In this document: in pieces, positions 8,894 through 19,900 of the stretch | Layout of the letters: every line of letters begins with the position of its first letter | Position numbering within the stretch: position 1 is the first letter of the stretch | Assembly: GCA_030149365.1 (NCBI GenBank) | Contig: JASBRP010000021.1 | Span: 1 to 64,000 of the forward strand | Length of the DNA: 64,000 nt | Direction of reading: 5' to 3' | Origin: Solimonas sp. | Lineage (GTDB): Bacteria > Pseudomonadota > Gammaproteobacteria > Nevskiales > Nevskiaceae | Notes under the pieces: model-generated | What the model was told of the DNA's origin: nothing | Database searches by the model: none | What the model saw: only the letters and a program-made list of their open reading frames with translations | Made by a program: the position numbers and the translations under genes

Positions 8894-9178
8894 GGGGTGG
8901 AGCCTCCCTGGCGCCGTGTTCCGGTTGCCCGGAGTCTTCCATGCCTGCTTGTATCAGGCATTACGGAAAGGTGTGGATTGGTCTCAATGATCGCATGCCG
9001 GAGCGATAGTTCCACTAGCGGCTGTCAACGTCAGGGATATCCCTAAAGAGCGCAGCGCATCACGTTACGCCCGCGGCGGCACTGAACAAGGCTTTCTTGT
9101 GTGACCGAATCCTCCGCGGCTACAGCAGATCACGTGCTCAGATGCGCCACCTGAATTCCATTCAACGGAGTGAATGCC

Positions 9179-9616
9179 GTGTCCAAGATCCGCCCTGCCG
9201 CCTTCCTGCTGCTCTGCGCCGCCTCCCTGCCCGCCCTCGCAGGCCCGGCCAAGCCCGGCCTGTGGGAGACCAAGACCACCAGCGACGGCGAGACCGAGAC
9301 CGACCAGCACTGCATAAAGGCCAACGACAACTCCTTCGAGCAGTGGCGCGGCCAGATCAACAAGGGCTGCACGATAACCACGCTGAAGAACACCGCCACC
9401 GCCCAGGCCTACGACTACAACTGCGTCAGCGCCACGCAGAACGGCAAGGGCCACCTGGAGATGACCTTCACCAGCCCCACGCAGTACCGCGCCAAGCTGC
9501 AGTTCAGCGGCAAGCTGATCGCCGGCGGCAAGAGCATCCCGCTGGACATGAACATGGAGCAGCAGGGCCGCTGGGTGTCGGCGGATTGCAGCGCGGTAGA
9601 GTCGGACGACGAGTGA
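9179..9616 (+). CDS. DUF3617 family exported protein
   Basis: A small exported protein of about 145 residues with signal peptide (AAFLLLCAASLPALA) and mature start GPAKPGLWETKTTSDGETE. The 'PGLWE' opening, the conserved Cys pair and the length fit DUF3617, a periplasmic family of unknown function common in proteobacteria. I chose the GTG at 9179 because GGAG lies 8 nt upstream; a GTG at 9170 in the same frame is possible. It is divergent from the serine hydrolase across about 285 bp with no other gene. Confidence 0.75.
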   Translation: MSKIRPAAFLLLCAASLPALAGPAKPGLWETKTTSDGETETDQHCIKANDNSFEQWRGQINKGCTITTLKNTATAQAYDYNCVSATQNGKGHLEMTFTSPTQYRAKLQFSGKLIAGGKSIPLDMNMEQQGRWVSADCSAVESDDE

Positions 9617-9634
9617 CCTTGCCCTCGTGAGCGG

Positions 9635-10381
9635 TCAAAGCCGGGTCAGCGATCCAAGCAGCAGCTTGCTCGCTGATGATGCACCCAGCACGAGCGTTTC
9701 GGGGATCCCGGAGGCCGGCGGCGATGCGTTGTGCCAGCCCAGTCCACTCATCACCTGGACCGCAGTTCCGCAGGTCTCCGTGAGATCCACGTTGAAGGGG
9801 CTGTGGTCAGGATTGATGAGGGTGAGCTGGCCGGTGTAGTTGCAGCCCCCGCTATTGCCCGACACTTCACCCGTTGTCGTGATTGTGAAGAAGTAGTTGG
9901 CCCCATCCTGGGTCAGAATCCAGCTACCGGCCATGATGGGCAGATTCGAGTCTCTCTCATAGACCGGCTCCAGGTAATCCAGCGAGAAACTGCCGCTACC
10001 TCCACCTGCCACGCTAAAGCTGCCGTCAATGCTGTCAGCTTCACTCACGACGCCATTTATCCGTCCGGAGATATTGGACTGCGCGTTGTCGAAGACGAAT
10101 CCATTTCTCGCGAAGCCCCGATAACTACCACCAAGGTTTTCACCACGGGTCGTTAGCGTGCCGAGGAAAGCTGCGGGCAGCGAACTGCCCACCAGCATCA
10201 TGCGCCCACTCTCGCCAACCATGCCGACGACATCGATGTTCGATTCGGCCGTCGTGATGACACCCCGGAACGCACCGGCCGGAGAGACATCCGGCCCGTT
10301 GTCGCCGCCACCACCACCACACGCTGCAACACCCAGGCAGAGCATCAAGGCGCTGAGTCGTCGCAGGGCGAGTCCGGTCAT
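9635..10381 (-). CDS. Hypothetical lipoprotein
   Basis: A 248-residue protein that I do not recognise. It has a lipoprotein signal (CLGVAAC, Cys21) followed by a Gly-rich linker (GGGGGDNGPD), the pattern seen in many surface or outer-membrane lipoproteins of this group. The body is Ser/Gly/Thr-rich and probably beta-structured, with repeated 'G-x-(hydrophobic)-x-G' turns, and two late cysteines (GGCNYTG, ETCGTA) that may form a disulphide. It converges with the DUF3617 gene, whose stop lies 18 bp away. Confidence 0.65.
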   Translation of the reverse strand: MTGLALRRLSALMLCLGVAACGGGGGDNGPDVSPAGAFRGVITTAESNIDVVGMVGESGRMMLVGSSLPAAFLGTLTTRGENLGGSYRGFARNGFVFDNAQSNISGRINGVVSEADSIDGSFSVAGGGSGSFSLDYLEPVYERDSNLPIMAGSWILTQDGANYFFTITTTGEVSGNSGGCNYTGQLTLINPDHSPFNVDLTETCGTAVQVMSGLGWHNASPPASGIPETLVLGASSASKLLLGSLTRL

Positions 10382-10530
10382 GGCGTGTCCTAAGCTTGAG
10401 TTATTGCTTAAAGGCTACGAGCCGATCAGCGAATCGTCTACCTGAACGCTCTGTCAGGTATGAGCGGCGCCGGCATGGCGCCTCCTGCGCATGGCGGCCC
10501 CATGTATCACTCAACGGGGCGAAGCAGAAC

Positions 10531-10587
10531 TTGACTCTGTCTTAATTAAGGATATTATCTATCCTTAAGGATAAAGATCATCCTTAA
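10531..10587 (+). promoter_or_regulatory. Promoter with multiple TTAAGGATA operator half-sites
   Basis: TTGACT (10531-10536), a 16-nt spacer and TATTAT (10553-10558) form a good sigma70 promoter. Half-sites TTAAGGAT(A) alternate in orientation at 10546-10554, 10560-10568, 10565-10573 and 10580-10587. They give two inverted repeats, TTAAGGATA-N5-TATCCTTAA and TTAAGGATA-N6-ATCCTTAA, plus the perfect 14-bp palindrome TATCCTTAAGGATA (10560-10573). This looks like a repressor-controlled promoter; the Rrf2 regulator encoded downstream is one candidate. Confidence 0.6.
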
Positions 10588-10657
10588 TAGTGGCCAGGCT
10601 AAGCCTCGCCTCCTCGGAATCACGGCCCGGCACCGCGGGGCTTCATTGGAGAAGAAC

Positions 10658-11413
10658 ATGAAACTCGTCATCATCGGCGGCACCGGCCTGATCGGCTCCG
10701 AACTCACCCGCCAGCTCCGCGAGGCGGGGCATGAGGTCATCGCCGCCTCGCCGCGCACCGGCGTCAACGCCGTCACCGGGGAAGGCCTGGCCGCCGCCTT
10801 GCAGGGAGCCCAGGTGGTGGTGGACGTCAGCAACTCGCCCTCCTTCGAGGACCAGCCCGTGCTGGCCTTCTTCGAGAACTCCACCCGCAACCTGCTCTCG
10901 GCCTCCGCCGCTGCCGGCGTGCAGCACTACATCGCCCTGTCCGTGGTCGGCACCGAGCGCATGCTGGCCGCCGGCTACTTCCGCGCCAAGATGGCGCAGG
11001 AGGAGCTGATCCAGGCTTCCGGCATCCCCTACACCATCCTGCGCGCCACGCAGTTCTATGAATTCCTCGGCGCCATCGCCTACGGCGGCACCGTGGGCGA
11101 CACCGTCCACCTCAGCTCCGCCGCCCTGCAGCCCATCGCCGCGGCAGACGTCTCTTCCGCGCTCGCGAAGCTGGCCGTGGCGCCGCCGCACAACGGCATG
11201 CTGGAAGTGGCCGGCCCGGAGAAGGCGCCGCTGGATGGGTTCGTGCGCCGCTTCATGCAGACCACCGGCGACGTCCGCGCCGTGGTCAGCTCGCGGGAAG
11301 CTGGCTACTTCGGCACGCCCTTGACCGACGAGTCCCTGACCCCGGGTGCCGGGCCCATCATTGGGCCGACGCATTTCGAGGCTTGGCTGAGCAAGGCGGC
11401 AGCGGCGGCCTGA
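10658..11413 (+). CDS. NmrA-like NAD(P)-binding protein
   Basis: A 251-residue atypical short-chain dehydrogenase/NmrA-type Rossmann protein. The N-terminal dinucleotide motif is IIGGTGLIGSELTRQL, followed by VVVDVSNSPSFED and HYIALSVVGTERM. It lacks the complete YxxxK catalytic pair of classical SDRs, so it may be a quinone or flavin-type reductase or a redox sensor of NAD(P) state. GGAGAA precedes the ATG at 10658. It is controlled by the operator-rich promoter upstream and is followed 200 bp later by an Rrf2 regulator. NmrA/Rrf2 pairing is known from the RsrR system of Streptomyces. Confidence 0.8.
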   Translation: MKLVIIGGTGLIGSELTRQLREAGHEVIAASPRTGVNAVTGEGLAAALQGAQVVVDVSNSPSFEDQPVLAFFENSTRNLLSASAAAGVQHYIALSVVGTERMLAAGYFRAKMAQEELIQASGIPYTILRATQFYEFLGAIAYGGTVGDTVHLSSAALQPIAAADVSSALAKLAVAPPHNGMLEVAGPEKAPLDGFVRRFMQTTGDVRAVVSSREAGYFGTPLTDESLTPGAGPIIGPTHFEAWLSKAAAAA

Positions 11414-11442
11414 AGGGGTGAGCCCCCGGGAGACTGATCGGT

Positions 11443-11570
11443 GGCCGTTCGTCCTGAGCCTGTCGAAGGATGAGCGGCCACAGGTCACCGTGGATGGATC
11501 AGATCCCGCCTTGCGGTACCCTTTCGCAATCGCCTCCGTCAATCCCCTCTCCCCGCCTGCGGGGAGAGGG
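11443..11570. repeat. Two REP-type hairpins between NmrA and Rrf2 genes
   Basis: 11,446-11,476 is a copy of the TTCGTCCTGAGCCTGTCGAA repeat also found near 4020 and 23,500. 11,545-11,570 is a 12-bp GC hairpin (CCCTCTCCCCGC/GCGGGGAGAGGG) related to the one at 132-147. They may terminate or attenuate read-through between the two genes. Confidence 0.65.
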
Positions 11571-11613
11571 TTAGGGTGAGGGGCTAGCCCCTAAGCTAGA
11601 GAGTAAGGAAACC

Positions 11614-12099
11614 ATGGTCCTCAAAAGCCAGGTCGAATGGGCCCTGCACTGCTGCGCCATCCTGGCGGGCCTGCCCGTGGGCAAATACCTGCCCACCAAG
11701 GACCTCGCCGAGCTGCACGGCCTGCCCAAGGAATACCTGTCCAAGGCCCTGCAGAGCCTGTCCCAGGCCGGCATCGTCACCAGCACCCTCGGCCCCAGCG
11801 GCGGCTACCGCCTGGCCAAGGCCCCGACGGACACCAGCTTCCTGGATGTCGTGGAAGCCATCGAGGGCAAGCAGTCCACTTTCGTCTGCACCGAGATCCG
11901 CAAGAACAACCCCTGCCGCAAAGCCGGCACCCGCGACGGCAAGAGCTGCGCCGTAGCCCGCGTCATGTGGAAGGCCGACCAGGCTTGGCGCGCCTCGCTG
12001 CGCGAAACCACGCTGGCCGATCTGGTGGAGACGCTGGAAGATGAAGTGCCGGCGGCGGTGTGGAAGGAAACTTTTGCTTGGGTGACGGCGCGGATCTGA
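11614..12099 (+). CDS. Rrf2 family transcriptional regulator, three-cysteine type
   Basis: A 161-residue Rrf2-type winged-helix repressor. The DNA-binding part holds the helix-turn-helix region TKDLAELHGLPKEYLSKALQ and the wing GPSGGYRLAKAPTDTSFLDVVEAIEG, a canonical Rrf2 signature. Three cysteines in the dimerisation/cluster loop (Cys92, Cys101, Cys112; spacing C-x8-C-x10-C) suggest an iron-sulphur cluster, so it probably senses redox state, NO or Fe-S supply. AAGGA precedes the ATG. It lies downstream of the NmrA-like gene, whose promoter carries candidate operators. Family assignment is secure; the target and signal are inferred. Confidence 0.88.
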   Translation: MVLKSQVEWALHCCAILAGLPVGKYLPTKDLAELHGLPKEYLSKALQSLSQAGIVTSTLGPSGGYRLAKAPTDTSFLDVVEAIEGKQSTFVCTEIRKNNPCRKAGTRDGKSCAVARVMWKADQAWRASLRETTLADLVETLEDEVPAAVWKETFAWVTARI

Positions 12100-12113
12100 G
12101 ATTTCCCGAGCCC

Positions 12114-12428
12114 ATGAACCACTGGCCGTTCGATCAACCTCCCAACTGCGCGGTCATCACCCTGCGGCAGATCATCGAGGAGGGCGCCGCCATCCTGGAA
12201 GTCTCGCATGATGCGGACGACCACGGCTGGCAGTTCATGACCGCCGATGAACCCGCGGAGGAAGACCTGCTGCTGGTCTGCTTCAGCCATGTCGTCGAAC
12301 GCGACGCCTCTCTGCTGGAGCTTGCGGACCTGCCGCCCGGGTGGATCGCAAAGCGGGCCACCTTGGGTGAACGCTGGGTTCGGGAAATGAACCCGCATGA
12401 AGAAGAGTTTGACGACGAACTTCCCTGA
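12114..12428 (+). CDS. Hypothetical small acidic protein
   Basis: A 104-residue acidic protein starting MNHWPFDQPPNCAVITL, with SHDADDHGWQFMTADEP, VVERDASLLELADLPPGW and a very acidic tail (HEEEFDDELP). It shares a pattern with the protein at 13,974-14,312: (G/D)WQ, then a V/L-x-x-L/V-ERD-x-(S/T)-L block, then an L-A-x-D/I segment and Trp. The two are probably distant paralogues. Similar stand-alone proteins occur in soil proteobacteria, and an immunity-protein relationship (DUF2185-like) is possible but unproven. It starts 14 bp after the Rrf2 stop and may be co-transcribed. Confidence 0.55.
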   Translation: MNHWPFDQPPNCAVITLRQIIEEGAAILEVSHDADDHGWQFMTADEPAEEDLLLVCFSHVVERDASLLELADLPPGWIAKRATLGERWVREMNPHEEEFDDELP

Positions 12429-12551
12429 ACGGCAAAGCCGGCGGGATTTCTCAAAGGAACAAAGGGAACGGCTTTTTAGATAATAGATCTGTCCACTTTT
12501 CTGAGCCCGGCCTCAGCCCGGCCTCGGTTCACTTACTCCGAATCCCTCTTC

Positions 12552-13319
12552 CTATGGTTCCTCCGCGAAGCGCCGCTCGAAAGCCGTTCCTATCAACCAG
12601 ACGAATACTGCAGGCGTCATCCAGAATAATGTTGCGGAAATGTAACCAAAGGCTGCTCCAGAGTTAGAGCCGAAGAATTTCGACAGGCTCGTTTGTGCAT
12701 CGCCGATGCTGAATAAGATTACTCCAAGCACCACTTCTAAGAAAACTATTGCGAAAGAGTTGCCGTGCTCTCTGAGATGTCGGTAAGAATCTACAATATC
12801 TGTTTTCTCTTTTGCTCTTTTATTTGCGAGCTTACGATAGAAATCAAACAACTTCTCCGATTGCAGCAACGCCCGATACGCAACGTATATCTGCGATAAG
12901 AATGCCAAGAGCAGGAGGTAGGTCGCAGAAAAGCTAACGAGAAAAGCAAGCCCGTTATCTGACCACACAAGAGCATGAAGCAAGGCAGCGCCTAGCAGTG
13001 GGGTTCCAAATATGGCAACGATCTTTGATCTGGATATGTGTTCGCGTCCTGACCACGTCAGCATGAACCTGGACGAATGAAAGACCAGAATAGGCGCACT
13101 AGCGATGTAACAGTACGTGAGCCCATATGCTCCCAAGAGCAAAATGTGTTCGGCCGCAAACGATTTTCCGGGCTCAATCAACAAGAGAGGAGAGAGCCCC
13201 GGAGTATGCGTACACAGCAGAAACACCGTAAGCGCGCCCACAACCGTTCCCATGGCGTATCTGACGGCATAAAACTCCCACCACTTAACATCGCCGCTTT
13301 CTTTAGTTTCTTCTGACAT
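12552..13319 (-). CDS. Hypothetical multi-pass membrane protein
   Basis: A 255-residue protein of unknown function with about six hydrophobic segments: AMGTVVGALTVFLLC, LLLGAYGLTYCYIASAPILV, LLGAALLHALVW, FLVSFSATYLLLLAFL, FAIVFLEVVLGVILF and LFWMTPAVFVWLIG. A charged cytoplasmic loop (LLQSEKLFDFYRKLANKRAKEKTD) sits in the middle. I prefer the ATG at 13319, which has GAGA 7 nt upstream, over the ATG at 13346. The gene is visibly less GC-rich than its neighbours, a sign of recent acquisition. It lies between two related small-protein genes and beside a decayed transporter copy. Confidence 0.6.
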   Translation of the reverse strand: MSEETKESGDVKWWEFYAVRYAMGTVVGALTVFLLCTHTPGLSPLLLIEPGKSFAAEHILLLGAYGLTYCYIASAPILVFHSSRFMLTWSGREHISRSKIVAIFGTPLLGAALLHALVWSDNGLAFLVSFSATYLLLLAFLSQIYVAYRALLQSEKLFDFYRKLANKRAKEKTDIVDSYRHLREHGNSFAIVFLEVVLGVILFSIGDAQTSLSKFFGSNSGAAFGYISATLFWMTPAVFVWLIGTAFERRFAEEP

Positions 13320-13436
13320 TTTCTGTTCTCGCAAACTCTCTGACATTGCTCTCGGATCGTGTCGCGAAGCGAGCACTGGCGCAACGTGACAGTGCCGTCA
13401 TGTCTCGGTATGGAGCGAGCACTTAGCGGGCCGATC

Positions 13437-13867
13437 TCAAATCTGCCCACCCAGACACCTGCGTCGCCCCTCCCATCAGCGCCCCTGCGTGACCCCTACG
13501 TCTAGCAACGGTGTCAGCACCTCCCCAGCACTGCCAAGCCAGCAGCAGCGAAATCGCCGGCACCGCTGTCATCGCCGCCGCCAGCCGCGTCGGACCCTGC
13601 TCCGGCACGGCACGCGTGTGGAGCACCATAGCCACGATCACATCGTTGCGCTCTGATAGCCTGCTTACAGCAGGCCCTCGTGCCAGGGCGCCACGCTGAT
13701 GTACTTGGCAGGAACAACCCATAGATCGGCAGGAAGATCAGCGCGGAAGTCACGGACATGCCGGTCACCGCATCCCAGGGCTTGATCTGCCAGTGGCGGA
13801 CCAAGATTGTGAACACGCACTAGGCGGTGCTGGCGCTGACGAAGAGCAGGTCGCCGATCCTGACCAG
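13437..13867 (-). pseudogene. Decayed partial copy of the adjacent DMT transporter
   Basis: This stretch aligns base by base with 14,410-14,840, the C-terminal half of the EamA transporter gene. For example, GCGTCGCC...CCCC at the start, CACGCTGATGT near the middle and AAGAGCAGGTCGCCGATC at the end all match. It has small deletions that shift the frame, and the codon for the Trp of TAWCVFTILVR has become TAG. No start or N-terminal half is present. It is a dead tandem duplicate. Confidence 0.85.
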
Positions 13868-13895
13868 CAAAGAGGACCAGCAAAGGGACAGCAAA

Positions 13896-13937
13896 GGGGG
13901 GACAGACTCATTTTTCTATAGATAGATCTGTCCCTTT
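13896..13937. repeat. GGGACAGA/TCTGTCCC inverted repeat
   Basis: Arms GGGACAGA (13899-13906) and TCTGTCCC (13927-13934) enclose an AT-rich loop. A half copy (ATAGATCTGTCCACTT) lies at 12,483-12,500, on the other side of the less GC-rich membrane-protein gene. Similar elements are common dispersed repeats in proteobacteria. Confidence 0.55.
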
Positions 13938-13973
13938 CTCTGTCACTGGCAGCGCTTAATAGAGCAGAAAAAT

Positions 13974-14312
13974 TCAATCTTCATCTTTGTTTGCAAAGCG
14001 CTGCCAGGGCCCGCCGATTCGCTCTCTTTCGGCGGCCATGTCGATCGCAAGATCGGAAACCGCGTTAAGCGTTGGGTCCCTTTCAAGCAAGTGAATGAGA
14101 TGCACGGCCCATATTTGATTTTCTATTACATGAGGATCATCAAAATCATGAGCCGTATCGTGGCAATACATCTGCCAGTCGCCCGGGGTACGCGCCACGA
14201 ATAGAACCGGCTTACTTCCTTGGATTACGCACTCGCATGCGATTACTCCAAGATCGTCGCCAAAGGCGCCTTGGCGTCTCATCATCGACTCCATCCATTG
14301 GGGGAATTCCAT
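13974..14312 (-). CDS. Hypothetical small protein, related to 12,114-12,428
   Basis: A 112-residue protein beginning MEFPQWMESMMRRQGAFGDD. It contains PVLFVARTPGDWQMYCHD, IHLLERDPTLNAVSDLAIDM and GGPWQRFANKDED. The order 'V(S/A)...(G/D)WQ...ERD(A/P)(S/T)L...LA...W' matches the protein encoded at 12,114-12,428, so I regard them as members of one family. It is a soluble acidic protein with no signal peptide. It lies between the decayed and intact copies of the DMT transporter. Function is unknown; an immunity or antitoxin-like role is only a guess. Confidence 0.6.
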   Translation of the reverse strand: MEFPQWMESMMRRQGAFGDDLGVIACECVIQGSKPVLFVARTPGDWQMYCHDTAHDFDDPHVIENQIWAVHLIHLLERDPTLNAVSDLAIDMAAERERIGGPWQRFANKDED

Positions 14313-14399
14313 TCAGATTGAGGCATCTTCTTACCCCTTTTCTGTTGCATGTGCGACAGGACGGCTCCTGGACCTCTTGGGCAATTCGGTCTCACTAAC

Positions 14400-15305
14400 T
14401 TACAACCACCTCAACCCCCGCGTCGCCGCCCCAATCCACGCCCCCAGCGTTACCAGCGTAATCCCTACGCCTAGCAACGGCGTCAACGCCTCCCCCAGCA
14501 CCGGCCAAGCCAGCAGCGCCGAGATCGCCGGTACCGTCGCCATCACCGCCGCCAGCCGCGTCGGTCCCAGCTCCGCCACCGCACGCGTATAGAGCACCAT
14601 GGCCACGATCACCACCATCACGCCCTGGTACCCGGCCTGCAGCAAAATCTCGTGCCAGGGCGCCACGCTGATGTGCTTGGGCAGGAACAGGATGTAGATC
14701 GGCAGGAAGATCAGCGCGGAGGTCACGGACATGCCGGCCGCCGCATCCCAGGGCTTGATCTGCCAGCGGCGCACCAGGATCGTGAACACGCACCAGGCGG
14801 TGCTGGCACTGACGAAGAGTAGGTCACCGATCCAGCTGTTGCCGGCAAAGCCATGACTGAAGGTCTGCACCGCCATGCAGGCGACGCCGGCGCCGATCAC
14901 CAGCAGCGCGACCTGCTTCTGCCGGCTCGGGTGCTCGCCCAGGAACATCCAGGCGAGGATCGCGGTGAGGAAGGGCATCATGCCGCTGAGCAGGATGGAG
15001 CCGTGCGCGGCAGGGGCGAAGTAGAAGCCGCTGTAGCACAGCAGCGCATAGCCGAGGCCGCCGGTGAGCGTGCAGGCGGCGAGGCGGCTTGGGTTCTTGA
15101 GCGTGCCGAGACCGTTGATGATCAGCAGCGGCGAGAGCAGCACGGCGGCGACGCCGAAGCGCAGCGCGGTGACGTCAAACGCTGTAAGCGTGCCTTTGCC
15201 GGCCATGCGCGAGACCAGGACGAAGCCGGTCCAGATGGCGACGGTGAGGGCGGCGAAGAGGTAGCCGCGGCGGAGTTGGTCGGGGGATTCTGTTGGGGTG
15301 TTCAT
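14400..15305 (-). CDS. EamA/DMT superfamily transporter
   Basis: A 301-residue inner-membrane protein with ten predicted helices in two EamA repeats, the usual length for the drug/metabolite transporter superfamily. Typical stretches are FAALTVAIWTGFVLVSRM, ALRFGVAAVLLSPLL, AAHGSILLSGMMPFLTAILAWMFLGEHPS and GPTRLAAVMATVPAISALLAWPVLGEALTPLLG. Such proteins export amino acids, nucleosides or other metabolites; the substrate cannot be read from sequence. I start at MNTPTESPDQ (15305), since the 30 residues upstream are not membrane-like. A decayed copy of its C-terminal half lies downstream at 13,437-13,867. Confidence 0.85.
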   Translation of the reverse strand: MNTPTESPDQLRRGYLFAALTVAIWTGFVLVSRMAGKGTLTAFDVTALRFGVAAVLLSPLLIINGLGTLKNPSRLAACTLTGGLGYALLCYSGFYFAPAAHGSILLSGMMPFLTAILAWMFLGEHPSRQKQVALLVIGAGVACMAVQTFSHGFAGNSWIGDLLFVSASTAWCVFTILVRRWQIKPWDAAAGMSVTSALIFLPIYILFLPKHISVAPWHEILLQAGYQGVMVVIVAMVLYTRAVAELGPTRLAAVMATVPAISALLAWPVLGEALTPLLGVGITLVTLGAWIGAATRGLRWL

Positions 15306-15428
15306 CTGCGAATCTCTGTGATGGCAGGGCTTGTCGGCGCCCCTCGATACACCGCTTCGCGGCACTCGGGGTGAGCGGTCCGGTTGGTGCTTCAAGCTCT
15401 TTCCTGCTTCATGTTTTTCTTTCGGCCA

Positions 15429-15464
15429 TAAAAAATCCGGGGTCGCTTGCGCTGACCCCGGATT
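15429..15464 (-). terminator. Intrinsic terminator of gltBD
   Basis: Read on the minus strand, a stem ATCCGGGGTC/GACCCCGGAT with a 9-nt loop is followed by a run of T (A-tract at 15429-15434 on the plus strand). It lies 28 nt after the gltD stop. Confidence 0.85.
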
Positions 15465-15491
15465 GGCTTGGCAGCCTTGTCGCTGCCGGGA

Positions 15492-16925
<1,434 letters not shown>

Positions 16926-19900
16926 TTAAGCCGCGGCCTTGATTGCAACGAGCAGCGAGCCGATATCCGCCGCCTTGGGCTTCACCAACCAGAACTTGCC
17001 GACGAAATCACGCCAGTCGTCGAGGATCTGCTGGGCCCACGCAGAGCCGGTGGCGTTGACGTGTTCCTGGATCAGCGAGCGCAGGTAGTGCTGGTGTGCT
17101 TCCATGTGCTCGGCCACGATGCGGGTGGTGTCGATCAGCTCGTGGTTGTAGCGGTCCACGAAGCTGCGCGACTCGTCCAGCACGTAGGCGAAGCCACCGG
17201 TCATGCCGGCGCCGAAGTTCACGCCGCATTCGCCGAGGATCACCGCGGTGCCGCCGGTCATGTATTCGCAGCCATGGTCGCCGCAGCCTTCCACCACGGT
17301 CAGCGCGCCGGAGTTGCGCACGCCGAAACGCTCGCCCGCGGTGCCGGCGGCGAACAGCGAGCCGCCGGTGGCGCCGTACAGGCAGGTGTTGCCGATGATG
17401 GCGGTCTCATTGCTCTTGAAGCGGCTGCCGCGCGGCGGCTTGATCATGATGCGGCCGCCGGCCATGCCCTTGCCGACGTAGTCGTTGGCGTCGCCTTCCA
17501 GCTCCAGGTTCAGGCCGCCGGCGTTCCATACGCCGAAGGACTGGCCCGCGGTGCCGCTGAGGCGGATGGTGATCGGCGCGTCGGACATGCCGAGGTTGCC
17601 GTGGCGCTTGGCGATCTCGCCGGAGAGACGCGCGCCGATCGAGCGGTGCACGTTCTGCACGCTGTACTCGAACACGCCGCCGCTCTTGCCTTCGATCGCG
17701 GAGAGTGCGTCGGCCACCATCTGCTCGGCCAGCTCGCCGCGGTCATGCGGCGGGTTGGCGGAGATGCAGCTGTGGCCGGACTCGTGCGCCATGCCGGCCG
17801 CGGACAGCAGCGGCGACAGGTCGAGGTTGTTCTGCTTGTCGCTTTCGCCCGGCGAAATCTCCATGAGATCGGTGCGGCCGATGAGCTCGTTGAGCGAGCG
17901 CACGCCGATGGCCGCCAGCCACTCGCGGGTTTCCTCGGCCACGAAGCGGAAATAGTTCATCACCATTTCCGGCAGGCCGATGAAGTGCGACAGGCGCAGC
18001 ACCTTGTCCTGGGTGGCCACGCCGGTGGCGCAGTTGTTCAGGTGGCAGATGCGCAGGTACTTGCAGCCCAGCGCCACCATCGGCGCGGTGCCGAAGCCGA
18101 AGCTCTCGGCGCCGAGCACGGCCGCCTTGACCACATCGAGGCCGGTCTTGAGGCCGCCGTCGGTCTGCACGCGGACCTTCTCGCGCAGGCCGTTCATGCG
18201 CAGGGTCTGGTGGGTTTCGGACAGGCCGAGCTCCCAGGGGGTGCCCGCGTACTTCACCGAGGTGATCGGCGAGGCGCCGGTGCCGCCGTCGTAGCCGGAG
18301 ATGGTGATCAGGTCGGCATAGGCCTTGGCCACGCCGGCCGCGATGGTGCCCACGCCCGGGCCGGACACCAGCTTCACGGAAACCAGCGCCGCCGGATTGA
18401 CCTGCTTGAGGTCAAAGATCAGCTGCGCGAGATCTTCGATGGAGTAGATGTCGTGGTGCGGCGGCGGTGAAATCAGCGCGACGCCGGGCTTGGCGTAGCG
18501 CAGGCCGGCGATCTGCTCGTTGACCTTGTCGCCGGGCAGCTGGCCGCCTTCGCCGGGCTTGGCGCCCTGCGCGACCTTGATCTGCAGCACCTCGGCGCTG
18601 GACAGGTAGGCCGGGGTCACGCCGAAGCGGCCGGAGGCCACCTGCTTGATCTTGGAGTTCTTCTCGGTGCCGTAGCGGCGCGGGTCTTCGCCACCTTCAC
18701 CGGAGTTGGAGCGGCCGCCCAGGCGGTTCATCGCGGTGGCCAGCGCTTCGTGCGCTTCCGGCGAGAGGGCGCCCAGCGACATGCCGGCGGAGTCGAAGCG
18801 CTTCAGGATCGACTCGGCGGATTCCACCTCGTCGATGCTGATCGGCTTCACGTCGCCGCGGAACTTCAGCAGGTCGCGGAACATCGCCACGGGGCGGTGG
18901 TTCACCAGCTCCGCGTATTCCTTGTACTTGCCGTAGTCGCCCGACTGCACGGCCGCGTGCAGGGTGTTGATGATGTCCGGGTTGTAGGCGTGGTACTCGC
19001 CGTTGTGCACGTACTTGAGCAGGCCGCCCTGGTCGAGCTGCTTGCGCGGGTTCCAGGCCACGGCGGCCAGCGCGGCCTGCTCGGCCTGCAGGTCGGCGAA
19101 GCGCGCACCCTGGATACGGTTGACGGTGCCTTCGAAGCAGAGCTCCACGACCTCGTCGTGCAGGCCCACGGTCTCGAACAGCTGCGCACCGCGGTAGCTG
19201 GCGATGGTGCTGATGCCCATCTTCGAGATGATCTTGTACAGGCCCTTGTTGATGCCCTTGCGGTAGGCCTGCGCCAGGTACGGCAGCTCCTTGCCCTTGA
19301 TCTCGCCGCGCTCGGCCATGTCGTACAGGCTGGCGTAGGCGAGGTAGGGATAGATCACCGAGGCGCCGTAGCCGATGAGGCAGGCGAACTGGTGCGAGTC
19401 ACGCGCGGTGCCGGTCTCCACCACGATGTTGCTGTCGGCACGCAGGCCTTCGATGGTGAGGCGGTGATGCACCGCGCCCACGGCGAGCAGCGCATGCACC
19501 GGCAACTTGCCCTTGACGATGGCGCGGTCGGACAGCACCAGGATCACCTTGCCCTCGCGGGCCGCGGCCACGGCCTGGTCGCAGACGCCGCGCACGGCGT
19601 CCTCGAGGCCCAGGGCCGGGTCGTAGTTCAGGTCGATGATCGCGTGGGGGTAGCCCTGGTCGTTCAGCGACAGCAGCTTGCGGTACTTGGTCTCGCTCAG
19701 CACCGGCGAGTCCACCAGCAGGCGCGCGGCGCGCTCGGCGGTTTCCTCGAACATGCTGTGCTCGGCGCCCAGCGAGCACTCCAGCGACATCACGATCTGC
19801 TCGCGCAGCGGATCGATCGGCGGGTTGGTCACCTGCGCGAACTGCTGGCGGAAGTAGTCGTAGATCGAGCGTTCCTTCTGCGACAGCACCGCGAACGGGG

